A DNA stretch of 64,000 nt from 21-14-0-10-47-8 sp966211455 (GTDB lineage Bacteria; Bdellovibrionota; Bdellovibrionia; Bdellovibrionales; Bdellovibrionaceae), in assembly GCA_966211455.1 (NCBI GenBank), contig CBIHNI010000006.1, positions 124,001 through 188,000 of the forward strand, given 5' to 3'. The notes under the pieces were generated by a model, which was not told where the DNA came from, did no database searches, and saw nothing but the letters and a program-made list of their open reading frames with translations. Below are positions 17,510 to 26,517 of the stretch, in pieces (the stretch's first letter is position 1; each line of letters begins with the position of its first letter). A program made the position numbers and the translations under genes.

Positions 17510-18479
17510 ACAGATCCGTAGGTGCCTTTCGGAATTCGGTTCGCAGAATCAAAGGGTTTAAAATATATTTCAATTGGGGGAAGGCCTGCAGTTTCACCAA
17601 GTCTTTTTCGGTGGTCAGGATTTGCGTCGCGCCGACCTCTTGCATTTTCTTTAAAATTTGATCCGCGTCCATCGCTTGGTAATCGAAATGATCGGCATAC
17701 TTCATATGCGCCAAAATCGGCGCGGGCCCCAGATGGGATTGCAATCCGGCTTCGAAAATATCGGGTTTTGCGACGCCCGAAACCGCCATCACCTTCGCGT
17801 CCGGCGACAAAGGCTGACCCAGCTCGTGGTGAAATTCGATTTCACAGACTGAATTCGGATTCGGCATGCGCTGTAAAAGATTTTGCACTCGTTCCGGCGA
17901 AGCCCAGTTGACCTTCGTCAAGGCCACCAGATCCGCGCGCTGAAGACTGGCAAAGCCTTCACGCAATCGTCCCCGAGGCAGCAAAAAGTCCTCGTCGGCT
18001 GACGTCGAGCAATCGATCAAAACCATATCGAAATTCCGCTTCAGACTGCGATGTTGAAAGCCGTCATCGACGATCACCAGATTTGGCTTGTCTTGTTGAA
18101 CCGCCATTTGCGCCGTGATGTATTTTTTAGGCCCGGTCCAAACCGGAATTTGCGGAAACTTCTGCGCCAGCAAAAAAGCTTCATCACCGTAAAAAGCTGC
18201 GCCATCGGTGCGCTGAATATCAACGCGATTCACACCACGACTGCGAGCCATGTAATTGCGAGCCACAACGACGGGACGCAGTCCTTTATCCAATGCCAAC
18301 TGCATAATCATATGAGCCACCGGCGTCTTCCCCGTCCCGCCCATCGACAGATTTCCAATACTTAAAACTGGAACATGCAAGTCCACCGCATCGGCAAGCC
18401 CCGTATCGAAAAGGAAATTCTTTCCGTCGGCAGCCAATCCATAAATCGATGAAAGCATGTCTTTCCAGTCACTGGTCAC
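17478..18479 (-). CDS. lpxK: Tetraacyldisaccharide 4'-kinase LpxK
   Basis: A 333-residue P-loop kinase that phosphorylates the 4' position of the lipid A disaccharide. Clear family motifs are SIGNLSMGGTGKTP (P-loop, about 40-53), VDDGFQHRSLKR (catalytic Asp region) and DFLLPRGRLREG. The usual SRGYGR motif is altered to RNYMARSRG. It overlaps lpxB by 4 bases at its start and the acyltransferase at its end, so the cluster is translationally coupled. Confidence 0.92.
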   Translation of the reverse strand: MTSDWKDMLSSIYGLAADGKNFLFDTGLADAVDLHVPVLSIGNLSMGGTGKTPVAHMIMQLALDKGLRPVVVARNYMARSRGVNRVDIQRTDGAAFYGDEAFLLAQKFPQIPVWTGPKKYITAQMAVQQDKPNLVIVDDGFQHRSLKRNFDMVLIDCSTSADEDFLLPRGRLREGFASLQRADLVALTKVNWASPERVQNLLQRMPNPNSVCEIEFHHELGQPLSPDAKVMAVSGVAKPDIFEAGLQSHLGPAPILAHMKYADHFDYQAMDADQILKKMQEVGATQILTTEKDLVKLQAFPQLKYILNPLILRTEFRKAPTDLYDFLDRSSRH

Positions 18480-19639
18480 GGATTTAGCCTTTGCAAATAA
18501 ACTTTCAAAGCCTCTGCCACACGCTTCGTCGCACCTTTTTCACCCAACTGAGTGCGAATCTGGCGCAGGTCTTTTTTCATCTGATCCGCATAACCAGGTT
18601 CTTCCAGAAAACGGCTCATTTCTTTTGTCAGCTTGTCCGGATTGGCATCGAATTGAATGCATTCAGGAACGATTTCACGGCCAGCGATCAGATTGACGAT
18701 GCCATAATGTTTGATTCCACGAACCAAAGTTTTTGCCAGGGCATAAGTGAAAGTGTTCACCTTGTACATCATCACCATCGGCTTTTCCAAAAGACCGACC
18801 ATCAAGGTCGCAGTGCCAGAGGCCGCCAAAATATAATCTGCCAGATGAATCATTTCGAATGGTTCAATTTTTAAAAGCATGTACGGAAAACGCACGTCCT
18901 GCAGTTTCTCAAGCAGCTTTTCTTTATCCACAGTTGGCGCACACATCAAAAGCACCCGGATCTTGGGATATTTTTTGTAAAGCCTGCGCGCCGTTTCGAT
19001 CTGCATATCCAGATGATTCTTGATCTCACCCCTGCGACTTCCCGGCATCAAACCAATCACCGTTTCATCATCTTGAATGCCATAGCGCTGTCGATGCAGC
19101 TTCAAATACCCCGCGTCCCAGTACTTGGGATCCAGCTCATCCAAAAGCGGATGACCGACAAAAGTGCATGGGACGCCCGCCAACTCAAAGAAAGACGCTT
19201 CGAAAGGAAACAGAACGAAGACTTGATCGCAGTATTTTTTAATCGTGTGCACGCGACCTTTGCGCCACGCCCACACTTGCGGAGTGATATAATAAACAAC
19301 CGGAATTCCCAAAGCTTTCAGCTTCTTCGCCAGCATCAAATTGAAATCGGGGTAATCCATAATGATGGCGACCTTGGGACGACGCTTTTCGGCTTCCGCT
19401 ACCAAGTTATGAAAAACGTCGCGCAATTTCCCATAGTGTTCGATGATTTCGACGATACCGACAACGGCCATCTCTTCGGATTTTCCGATACGTTCAAAGC
19501 CCAAGGCTTCCATGGCATCGCTGCCAACGCCAAATGCTTGAACGTCGGCGTTCTCAGTTTTCCAATGTTCTAAAAGTCTTTGCGCAAACCTGGCGCTCGA
19601 GGCTTCCGCTGCGACCAGCAGAACCGAGCTCATTACCAT
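18476..19639 (-). CDS. lpxB: Lipid-A-disaccharide synthase LpxB
   Basis: A 387-residue GT19 glycosyltransferase that joins UDP-diacylglucosamine and lipid X. Typical motifs are AAEASSARFA near the N-terminus, VVYYITPQVWAWRKGRV, VGHPLLDE and LMPGSRRGEI, with AASGTATLMVGLLEKPMVMMYK in the donor site. Two ATG codons (19639 and 19633) are both possible, and the second overlaps the stop of the upstream dehydrogenase gene. It belongs to the lpxA-dehydrogenase-lpxB-lpxK-lpxL series. Confidence 0.95.
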   Translation of the reverse strand: MVMSSVLLVAAEASSARFAQRLLEHWKTENADVQAFGVGSDAMEALGFERIGKSEEMAVVGIVEIIEHYGKLRDVFHNLVAEAEKRRPKVAIIMDYPDFNLMLAKKLKALGIPVVYYITPQVWAWRKGRVHTIKKYCDQVFVLFPFEASFFELAGVPCTFVGHPLLDELDPKYWDAGYLKLHRQRYGIQDDETVIGLMPGSRRGEIKNHLDMQIETARRLYKKYPKIRVLLMCAPTVDKEKLLEKLQDVRFPYMLLKIEPFEMIHLADYILAASGTATLMVGLLEKPMVMMYKVNTFTYALAKTLVRGIKHYGIVNLIAGREIVPECIQFDANPDKLTKEMSRFLEEPGYADQMKKDLRQIRTQLGEKGATKRVAEALKVYLQRLNP

Positions 19640-20598
19640 GCCTCGGATCGGGATTCGACAAAGGCGATGATCTTTTCAACCAGATCCAAGGCTTTGGATC
19701 CGTCTTCGCCTTTAACTGCATGTGCTGGTTTTCCCTGAATAGCTTGTAAGAAAGCCTCGGTTTCAGACAAAAGATTGTCCCCGCGGCCCGCCATGCGCAC
19801 ATCGAAGGCGACCGGCTGCTCTGGATTTCCGGATTGTTTGGTCTGTTCAAGCTCGCCGGTTTGCAAATTGGCGATCCATATATTTTCTTTATCGACGGCA
19901 CGAATCGATCGCACCATTTCTTTGGCCATGCGCGAGCAGTTCACTTGCGCCTTCAATCCGCTTTCAAATTCGAAACTGGCCGAGCACCAGTCATAAGTTT
20001 TTGTCACAAGTTTTCCCGCTTGCGCCGTGACCAAACGGCAAGGGCTTTGATCCATTGATAGCATTAGATCCAAGTCGTGAATCATCAGATCGTGCAAAAC
20101 CGAAACATCCGAACCACGCACCTTGAAAGGCGCGTAGCGGTTGAATTCCATAAATCGTGGACGCTGCAACACCTGGCGAAGCTCGCGGAAAACCGGATTG
20201 TAGCGCTCGCTATGTCCGACGCACAAAGTGAGATTTTTTTTCTGAGCCAAGGTCACCAATTCGGAAGCATCTTTGCGAAGCAAGCAGATCGGTTTTTCGA
20301 CGTTGACGTGAATGCCGTTTTGCAAAAAAAGTTTTGCCAGATCATAGTGGGTCGGCGTGATCGTCGCGATCGTCACCGCATCCACCTGTCCGATCAAATC
20401 TTCGGGACGATAGAAGGCCTTAACCCCCAATTCGCCGGCGATTTTATTCGCCTGCGCTTCGTGCAGGTCACAAACGCCCGCCAGCTCGACATTGAACTCG
20501 GGCTTAGCCGACAAGGCCTTGTATTTCTGAGCGTGAAAATTTCCAAGATAACCCACACCGACAACGGCGGCTTTGATTTTTCCGGTGTGTTTTTCCAT
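19633..20598 (-). CDS. Gfo/Idh/MocA oxidoreductase (possible GnnA)
   Basis: A 321-residue NAD(P)-dependent sugar dehydrogenase. It has an N-terminal Rossmann motif VGVGYLGNFHAQKY, the family EKPIC motif (about 97-101, normally EKP with catalytic Lys) and a C-terminal domain with HDLMIHDLDLML. It sits between lpxA (5-base gap) and lpxB. In Acidithiobacillus and Leptospira a dehydrogenase of this family next to lpxA (GnnA) oxidises the 3-OH of UDP-GlcNAc so that a 3-amino sugar, and hence N-linked acyl chains, can be built. Bdellovibrio lipid A is reported to contain 2,3-diamino-2,3-dideoxyglucose. The GnnA role is therefore a good inference, but no GnnB-type aminotransferase lies in this window. 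Confidence 0.75.
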   Translation of the reverse strand: MEKHTGKIKAAVVGVGYLGNFHAQKYKALSAKPEFNVELAGVCDLHEAQANKIAGELGVKAFYRPEDLIGQVDAVTIATITPTHYDLAKLFLQNGIHVNVEKPICLLRKDASELVTLAQKKNLTLCVGHSERYNPVFRELRQVLQRPRFMEFNRYAPFKVRGSDVSVLHDLMIHDLDLMLSMDQSPCRLVTAQAGKLVTKTYDWCSASFEFESGLKAQVNCSRMAKEMVRSIRAVDKENIWIANLQTGELEQTKQSGNPEQPVAFDVRMAGRGDNLLSETEAFLQAIQGKPAHAVKGEDGSKALDLVEKIIAFVESRSEAW

Positions 20599-20603
20599 GG
20601 TGT

Positions 20604-21416
20604 TTACTCCTCGTCAGCGGTTCCGCCACTGCGATCCAAAGCGATTCCACGCTTCGAACTGCGGACGAAATCAATAAAGTATTCGAGATTCGGACTCATC
20701 TGGCATTCGGCACGGATGCGCGCCAAGCCTTCGTCGATGGTGTCCGAGCCACGCAACAAAATGCGGATGGCTTTGTGAATGTTTTGAACCTCATCGCGCG
20801 AAAAACCTTTGCGCGCCAAACCGACCTTGTTGGTCGCACGGCAAATCGCATAGTTTCCCTGGGCCCGACAGAAAGGCAGAATGTCTTTGTTGACGATACT
20901 GCTACCGGCGACAAAAGCGCCGCGACCGACCTTGGTGAACTGATTGAAAGCACTGAGGCCCCCGATCACCACACCGTCTTCGATGATCGTGTGTCCACCC
21001 AAGTGGCTGTCGTTGGCGATCACCACGTTGTTGCCGATTTTACAATCGTGTCCAATGTGGGTGTAAGCCATAAAATAATTGTTATCGCCGATCGTCGTTT
21101 CCTTATCACCCTTGGATGTGGCGATATTGGCGGTCGAAAATTCGCGGAAGATATTGTTGTTTCCGATTTTCAAACGCGTCGGCTCGGATTTGTAAGTCAC
21201 ATCCTGCGGAGGACCACCGATCACAGCACCGGGTGCGAAATGATTGTTCTGACCGATTTCCAAAATTCCGTAGCGCGAACCCAAAGTCACGTGACCTTCA
21301 ACAAAAGTTCCCTTTTGGATGGTCACTTGTCCCTGGATCAGACAGTAAGGGCCGATTTCGACCCCGTCTTCGATTTTCACATCTCCGGAAATAACGGTGC
21401 TGGGATGGATTTTCAT
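20604..21416 (-). CDS. lpxA: UDP-N-acetylglucosamine acyltransferase LpxA
   Basis: A 270-residue left-handed beta-helix protein built of hexapeptide repeats (GVEIGPYCLIQGQVTI and so on). It carries the catalytic histidine block HIGHDCKIGNN and the C-terminal helical segment GLARKGFSRDEVQNIHKA. It transfers the first hydroxyacyl chain to the UDP-sugar. The C-terminus ends in a short acidic extension. The sugar used may be the 3-amino form if the neighbouring dehydrogenase is GnnA. It lies 17 bases after skp; lpxD and fabZ are not present between them as they often are elsewhere. Confidence 0.93.
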   Translation of the reverse strand: MKIHPSTVISGDVKIEDGVEIGPYCLIQGQVTIQKGTFVEGHVTLGSRYGILEIGQNNHFAPGAVIGGPPQDVTYKSEPTRLKIGNNNIFREFSTANIATSKGDKETTIGDNNYFMAYTHIGHDCKIGNNVVIANDSHLGGHTIIEDGVVIGGLSAFNQFTKVGRGAFVAGSSIVNKDILPFCRAQGNYAICRATNKVGLARKGFSRDEVQNIHKAIRILLRGSDTIDEGLARIRAECQMSPNLEYFIDFVRSSKRGIALDRSGGTADEE

Positions 21417-21433
21417 TTGGACTCTTTAACTTT

Positions 21434-21940
21434 CTATTTTTCTTTCTCGAATGTCTGGATCACAAGGTCTGTCACGTCCGCATCTTTCTGCGTGTACAGC
21501 AAAGCCTGAGCCTGTTTGTCCAAGATCAAAGTGTAACCTTTGTCGACCGCAACTTTTTCGATCACTTTGCGCATTTTATCGACGATCGGCTCGATCAGCT
21601 CTTTTTCTTTTTTCTGCAGCTCAACTTGGTTTTCGCCGACAGTTTTTTGGAACTTCATCATCTCTTCTTGCAGTTCCATTTGCTTTTTGCCCATGACTTC
21701 TTCAGACAACACAGATTTCTTCTTCTCAAGATCCTGGTTCATCTTTTCGATATCGGCTTTTTTCTTATCCAAATCTTTTTTGCGCTTGCCGAATTCGCCG
21801 TCCAAAACTTCTTTCGCCTTTTTACCGGCGCTTGTCGACTGGATCGCGCGCTGAACGTCGCAGTATCCAATTTTTGTTTCAGCTGCCAAAGCAGAAGTCG
21901 CCATCAGCGACAGGATCATTCCCAAAATCATTTTTTTCAT
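21434..21940 (-). CDS. skp: Periplasmic chaperone Skp/OmpH family
   Basis: A 168-residue protein with a signal peptide (cleavage after about ALAAE, residue 20) followed by GYCDVQRAIQ, the conserved start of OmpH/Skp. A long Lys/Glu-rich helical hairpin spans about 45-125, and the C-terminal VDKGYTLILDKQAQALLY strand is typical. It holds unfolded outer-membrane proteins in the periplasm for BamA, whose gene lies 26 bases upstream. AGGAG precedes the ATG. Confidence 0.9.
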   Translation of the reverse strand: MKKMILGMILSLMATSALAAETKIGYCDVQRAIQSTSAGKKAKEVLDGEFGKRKKDLDKKKADIEKMNQDLEKKKSVLSEEVMGKKQMELQEEMMKFQKTVGENQVELQKKEKELIEPIVDKMRKVIEKVAVDKGYTLILDKQAQALLYTQKDADVTDLVIQTFEKEK

Positions 21941-21966
21941 AAAGACTCCTCTTCCGCCGTGGCGGC

Positions 21967-24465
21967 TTAAAATGGTGAACCAATCGAAAAATCAAACACG
22001 ACTGAATCCGGCGACGCATCCGACATGCGGGTTGGGAAACCCCACTCGAAACGCAGCGGTCCGATTGGCGAGAACCAACGGAACCCGAATCCAAAGTCAC
22101 TGTAAATATCCTCGGCACTGAGACGATCTTCGGCCTGGCCGGCATCGAAGAACACCACGCCTTTGATTCCCGCTTCGGCAATCAAAGGGAATTCCAACTC
22201 TGTTTGGTAAAGCGCCATTTGTTCGCCCCCGTAGGTACGGGTCGCCACGCGCTCGCGCACGGCCGGATCCGGATACTGAGCAATATAATCCGGATCGTTC
22301 ATCAGCTTGTCCGAACGCACGCGTTTACCGATGCGGTAGAAATTGTAACCGCGAAGTGAATACGGGCCCCCAAGCTTGAAGGTCTCCGTAAACGGCGGAG
22401 TTCCCCCATCCGGAGCGGTCAAGAACGAGTAAGAAGCGTTGTTACGCCAAACGACTTCCCAGAAAAGTTTCTTAAAGTAACGAGCCGTCGCGTTTCCTTT
22501 GGTGTATTTCAGCTGTCCACCCAGACCCGCGTACTCGACGCTGGTTGAAAGGTAACTTCCCTTTGTCGGCGAGAAACGATCGTTTCGCACGTCGTACTCG
22601 AGGTAACCCGTGATCGAGTGCGTTTCGCCCGAAGCCGTATCCAGCGGGAACAAGGTGCGATCGGTGATGACCTTGTCTTTTCCGTTAATGGTTCCGGTGA
22701 CGTCATCCAAAGTGGATTGTTCGTATTTCAAGCGGACCGTTCCGACCAAATCTTCGCCCAATGGATGACCGAAACGGAAAGCACCACCCAAGCGCTTGTC
22801 TTTATAATCGGTCAACGTGGTCATCGTCTGGTAAGCGTCCACACCCAAAGACCATTCGGTGTCGTTAAAGTAAGGCTCGGTGAAATTAAAGTTGTAAGCG
22901 TTGTAATCGGTCGACAGATTCAAACCGGCGCTGAGCTTTTGCCCCTTACCCAAGAAGTTGGATTGGTTGACCTGACCCTGCAATTGGAATCCGGTCGCGC
23001 TGCCGTAACCCGCACCCAGCTGGATCGAACCGGTGTTGCGTTCTTTGACCACGATATCGATATTCAGCTGATCCGGCTTTTCCGGCGGAGTCGAAGTTTT
23101 AAAGTTCACCTCGTCAAAGAATCCCAGACGCTGGATGTTTTCTAAAGACTGACGACGGCGGGTCTCGTGATAAAGCTCGCCTTCGCGCACTTTCAATTCG
23201 CGACGAACGACCTTATCCCGAGTCTTGCTGTTGCCGATCACGTTGATCTGACCAAAATAGACCTTGTTTCCTTTGTCGAATTCAAAGGTCACGTCCACCT
23301 TGCGATCTTTTTCATTGATACGCGTGCGCGGAATCACGTTGGCGAAGGCGTAACCCAAATCCCCGTATTTGGCCTGCAGATCGCTTAAGTCTTTCTGCAA
23401 AACTTCGTAAGAAAAGATCGTGCGCTTATTGATCTCGATCGAAGAAGAAAGCTCATCGCGCGAGTACAAAAGATCGCCGGCAAAATCGATATCACCCACA
23501 TCGAACTGTTCACCTTCGTCGATCCGAATGGTGATGTAGATGTTCTTTTTATCCGGGGTCACGTAAACCTGCGGACGATCGACCTTGACCTGCACGTAAC
23601 CTTCGTTGAAATACAAATAGCGAAGGCGCTGAACGTCGACATCAAACGCATCCTGCTTGTAAGCGCCCGATCCCGAAATGGCGCTAAAGAATCCGCCTTC
23701 GTTGGTTTGCATACGGCTCTTTAAAAATCCGTCTTTCAGTTTGCGATTGCCCAGGAAAGTGATTTTCTTCACTTTCACTTTGTCATTTTCTTTGATGTTG
23801 AAGATGACTTTCACCGATTCGTCTTTTTTGACATCTTCGATGGTCATATCGATTTTCGCCAAGAAGAAACCCTTGTCTTCGTACATCTTCTGAAGCTTGT
23901 CGGTCGCTTCGCGCAGTTTGGGCATGCTGATGATTTCAAAAGCCTTCAGGCCCGAAGCTTCCAACAGCTCATCGTTTTTCAGTTCCGAATTTCCTTCGAT
24001 CACGATTTCGGCAATCGACGGTTTTTCAACAACCTTATAAGTCAGATCGACTTGCGATCCGGAAACCGTGCGGTCGACCTGCACATCATAAAAGTAACCG
24101 CTCTTGAAAAGATTTTTAATATCGTCACGGATCATATCTTCCGTGTAAGGGCCCGCGACTTTCGTACGCAGACGAGTTTCAATGGCGTCTTTTTCGATTT
24201 TCTTCTGACCTTGGATGTTGATCTGACGAACTGTCAGACCGGAAACTGTCGGCTCGGCCGAACGAGTTTGCGCGCCCGGTTTGTTGGTGCGAGCCCGAGC
24301 CGCATCCGCAGGGGCCGCTTGCTTTGCAGGCAAGGGACGAGCGGCTGGTTTTTTGCTGACTTGTGCAAAAGCGAAAGAAGCATTTAAAGAAAGCGTCATA
24401 ATTGCCGCAAATGTCAGCAATCGACCGCCAACATTCTGCGCCGGGTCTTTAAAAAGGCTTCTCAA
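21967..24465 (-). CDS. bamA: Outer membrane assembly factor BamA
   Basis: An 832-residue Omp85 protein. After a signal peptide (cleaved near FAFAQ, about 35) and a Pro/Ala-rich linker come five POTRA domains (about 75-420) and a C-terminal 16-strand barrel. The L6 motif reads LRGY (in GPYSLRGYNFYRIGKRV) and the frame ends on a phenylalanine (IGSPF), the classic outer-membrane C-terminal signal. It inserts beta-barrel proteins into the outer membrane. The predicted start is TTG at 24465 with GGGGA upstream. A 140-base gap separates it from lolD and could hold its own promoter. Confidence 0.95.
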   Translation of the reverse strand: MRSLFKDPAQNVGGRLLTFAAIMTLSLNASFAFAQVSKKPAARPLPAKQAAPADAARARTNKPGAQTRSAEPTVSGLTVRQINIQGQKKIEKDAIETRLRTKVAGPYTEDMIRDDIKNLFKSGYFYDVQVDRTVSGSQVDLTYKVVEKPSIAEIVIEGNSELKNDELLEASGLKAFEIISMPKLREATDKLQKMYEDKGFFLAKIDMTIEDVKKDESVKVIFNIKENDKVKVKKITFLGNRKLKDGFLKSRMQTNEGGFFSAISGSGAYKQDAFDVDVQRLRYLYFNEGYVQVKVDRPQVYVTPDKKNIYITIRIDEGEQFDVGDIDFAGDLLYSRDELSSSIEINKRTIFSYEVLQKDLSDLQAKYGDLGYAFANVIPRTRINEKDRKVDVTFEFDKGNKVYFGQINVIGNSKTRDKVVRRELKVREGELYHETRRRQSLENIQRLGFFDEVNFKTSTPPEKPDQLNIDIVVKERNTGSIQLGAGYGSATGFQLQGQVNQSNFLGKGQKLSAGLNLSTDYNAYNFNFTEPYFNDTEWSLGVDAYQTMTTLTDYKDKRLGGAFRFGHPLGEDLVGTVRLKYEQSTLDDVTGTINGKDKVITDRTLFPLDTASGETHSITGYLEYDVRNDRFSPTKGSYLSTSVEYAGLGGQLKYTKGNATARYFKKLFWEVVWRNNASYSFLTAPDGGTPPFTETFKLGGPYSLRGYNFYRIGKRVRSDKLMNDPDYIAQYPDPAVRERVATRTYGGEQMALYQTELEFPLIAEAGIKGVVFFDAGQAEDRLSAEDIYSDFGFGFRWFSPIGPLRFEWGFPTRMSDASPDSVVFDFSIGSPF

Positions 24466-24605
24466 GTTCGATCCCCAATCAAGCTGTGATGCATTTCAAG
24501 CCATCAAATGTCTTTAAATGTTTCTTTATCTTCCAAATTTCCCAGTCGTTTTAATGACTTAGAATTAAATAGGTGAAGCGTAACAGGCCCCTCTACCAAA
24601 GTCAA

Positions 24606-25280
24606 TCACACCCATCGCCCATCGGAAATCCGATGAACCTTCCCAAACTTTCGCGAGAAGTTCGGATCATGAGTCACAACAATCAACGTCAGCCCCAAGC
24701 TCTCTTTCAGTTGGAAAAACAAATCCTGAATCATGCCGCTATTCTGCGAATCCAAATTTCCTGTCGGCTCGTCGGCGAATAAAATCTGCGGTTTGCAAAT
24801 CAAAGCGCGCGCGATCGCCACACGTTGAAGCTCCCCGCCCGAAAGCTGTGACGGAAAATGAGTCATGCGTGTCGTCAGACCCATTTGCTTCATCAGATTT
24901 TCGGCGCGCCCCAAAGCTTCGGTTTTATCAATCCCCGCGACACGGGCTGGGATCATGACATTTTCCAGCGCAGTGAATTCAGACAAAAGATGATGGAACT
25001 GAAAAACAAATCCCATCTCACGGTTGCGAAATCGCGCCAGCTCTTCATCGGACATATCCAAAAGACTTTGCCCCTGAAAGCGAAGCTCACCATCGGTCGG
25101 ACGATCCAGCGTTCCTAAAATATGAAGGAACGTACTTTTCCCCGCCCCTGACGAGCCGACGATGCAAATCGCTTCGCCCTTTTTGATATCGATGGACAGA
25201 TCCTTGACGATTTCCAGCTCGCCGGCACCTTGCGCGTAGACCTTGCGGATCTTTCGCGCCGTTAACAGAAGATCACTCAT
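24606..25280 (-). CDS. lolD: Lipoprotein-export ABC ATPase LolD
   Basis: A 224-residue ABC ATPase of the LolD/MacB group with Walker A GSSGAGKS, Q-loop FQFHHLL, signature LSGGELQRVAIARAL and Walker B ILFADEPTGNLD. It powers extraction of outer-membrane lipoproteins from the inner membrane. It overlaps the end of the permease gene by 8 bases. The context (lolC/E directly upstream, bamA downstream) supports LolD over a general MacB ATPase. Confidence 0.92.
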   Translation of the reverse strand: MSDLLLTARKIRKVYAQGAGELEIVKDLSIDIKKGEAICIVGSSGAGKSTFLHILGTLDRPTDGELRFQGQSLLDMSDEELARFRNREMGFVFQFHHLLSEFTALENVMIPARVAGIDKTEALGRAENLMKQMGLTTRMTHFPSQLSGGELQRVAIARALICKPQILFADEPTGNLDSQNSGMIQDLFFQLKESLGLTLIVVTHDPNFSRKFGKVHRISDGRWV

Positions 25281-26517
25281 TTTTAAGTCCCTCCACCGGG
25301 GTGAGGCTAGCCCCGCGCAAAGCCGGAGCCAAGGTCGCCAAGAAACAAATCAACAGCGTCGCCAATGTGATCGCGGAAGCATCGGTCAGGCGCAAAGACA
25401 GATCAATGCGATCCAGCTTATAGATACTTCCCGGAAGCAAACCGTAATGCGATTCGACCCATCCAAAAATAAAACACAATCCCATTCCCAAAACCATGCC
25501 GCCCAAAAGACCCAAAAGCCCCAGCAAAACACCTTGCCAGCAGAAAATCTGAACCACATCGCGACGGGAAACGCCAAAGGCTTTTAAAAGTCCGATTTCC
25601 GAAAAGCGAGTCACCACGTTGATATACAAAGTACTGGCCACATTGAACGCGGCCGCAATCACGATGATCAAAATCACGAAGAAGATGACGACTTTTTCGA
25701 TGCTGACAGCTTGAAAGATATTCTCGTTCACTTCGTACCAATCGCTCACCGAATAGCCCAATCCCAGCTCGCGACTTAATTGCGCTGAAATATTTCGAGC
25801 CTCGTCGATATCTTTAAATCGCAAAAGCAAGCCCGAATAGCGCTCGCCGATCTCGGCAAATTTTTGCGTGGTGGTCAAAGAGGCCAAAATCACGCGCTGA
25901 TTGTATTCATATTTTCCCAGATCCAAGATGCCGGCCACTTTGAAAACGCCGATCTTGCGGCGAAACTGATTGGGATCCAATTCGTTTCGCAGCGGCAGCA
26001 CCAGGCGAAACTCTTCACCCAATTCCAGATTCATCGATTTCGCAAGCCCGATGCCGATCGCGACCGGCGCGGCCTCTTGCCCCGGGATCTCTTGCAGATC
26101 GATCTTTCCTTGCACCAAACGTTTTTCCAGGCCCAAAGTTTTTGTCGCCTGATCCGGATCCAATCCTTGCAGAATCACGCCCGACAGTTTGCCATCATGA
26201 CCGACGACCGCTTCCAGATGACTGAATCTGGTCGCCGCCACCAGATCCGGCGTGATCTTTTTGATTTTTTCGATCAGTTCGTCTTTGGTCAGCTGATTTT
26301 GACCTTTGACCACGATGCGCACGTGGCCGCTGATATCGGCGACACTGGATTTCAGCGTGCTTTCAAAACCGCTCATCACCGCCATGGACACGACCAGACA
26401 AGCAACGCCCAAAATCAGTCCCGCTAAAGCGTTGGCCCCCGACAGCGAGAAGAGCTGCGAATGCTTTGAAAGAAGCATTCGGTAGGCCAACCAAAAGTAG
26501 AACTTGAAGTTCTTCAA
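25273..26517 (-). CDS. lolC: Lipoprotein-releasing permease LolC/LolE
   Basis: A 414-residue inner-membrane protein with four TM helices (about 22-48, 275-305, 320-350 and 375-400) and a large periplasmic domain between the first two. This is the LolC/E and MacB permease layout. Only one such gene is present, so it may act as a homodimer (LolF-like) or pair with a gene elsewhere. The start is a TTG overlapping the prfB stop (TTGA), so it is translationally coupled to release factor 2. Confidence 0.9.
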   Translation of the reverse strand: MKNFKFYFWLAYRMLLSKHSQLFSLSGANALAGLILGVACLVVSMAVMSGFESTLKSSVADISGHVRIVVKGQNQLTKDELIEKIKKITPDLVAATRFSHLEAVVGHDGKLSGVILQGLDPDQATKTLGLEKRLVQGKIDLQEIPGQEAAPVAIGIGLAKSMNLELGEEFRLVLPLRNELDPNQFRRKIGVFKVAGILDLGKYEYNQRVILASLTTTQKFAEIGERYSGLLLRFKDIDEARNISAQLSRELGLGYSVSDWYEVNENIFQAVSIEKVVIFFVILIIVIAAAFNVASTLYINVVTRFSEIGLLKAFGVSRRDVVQIFCWQGVLLGLLGLLGGMVLGMGLCFIFGWVESHYGLLPGSIYKLDRIDLSLRLTDASAITLATLLICFLATLAPALRGASLTPVEGLKNE

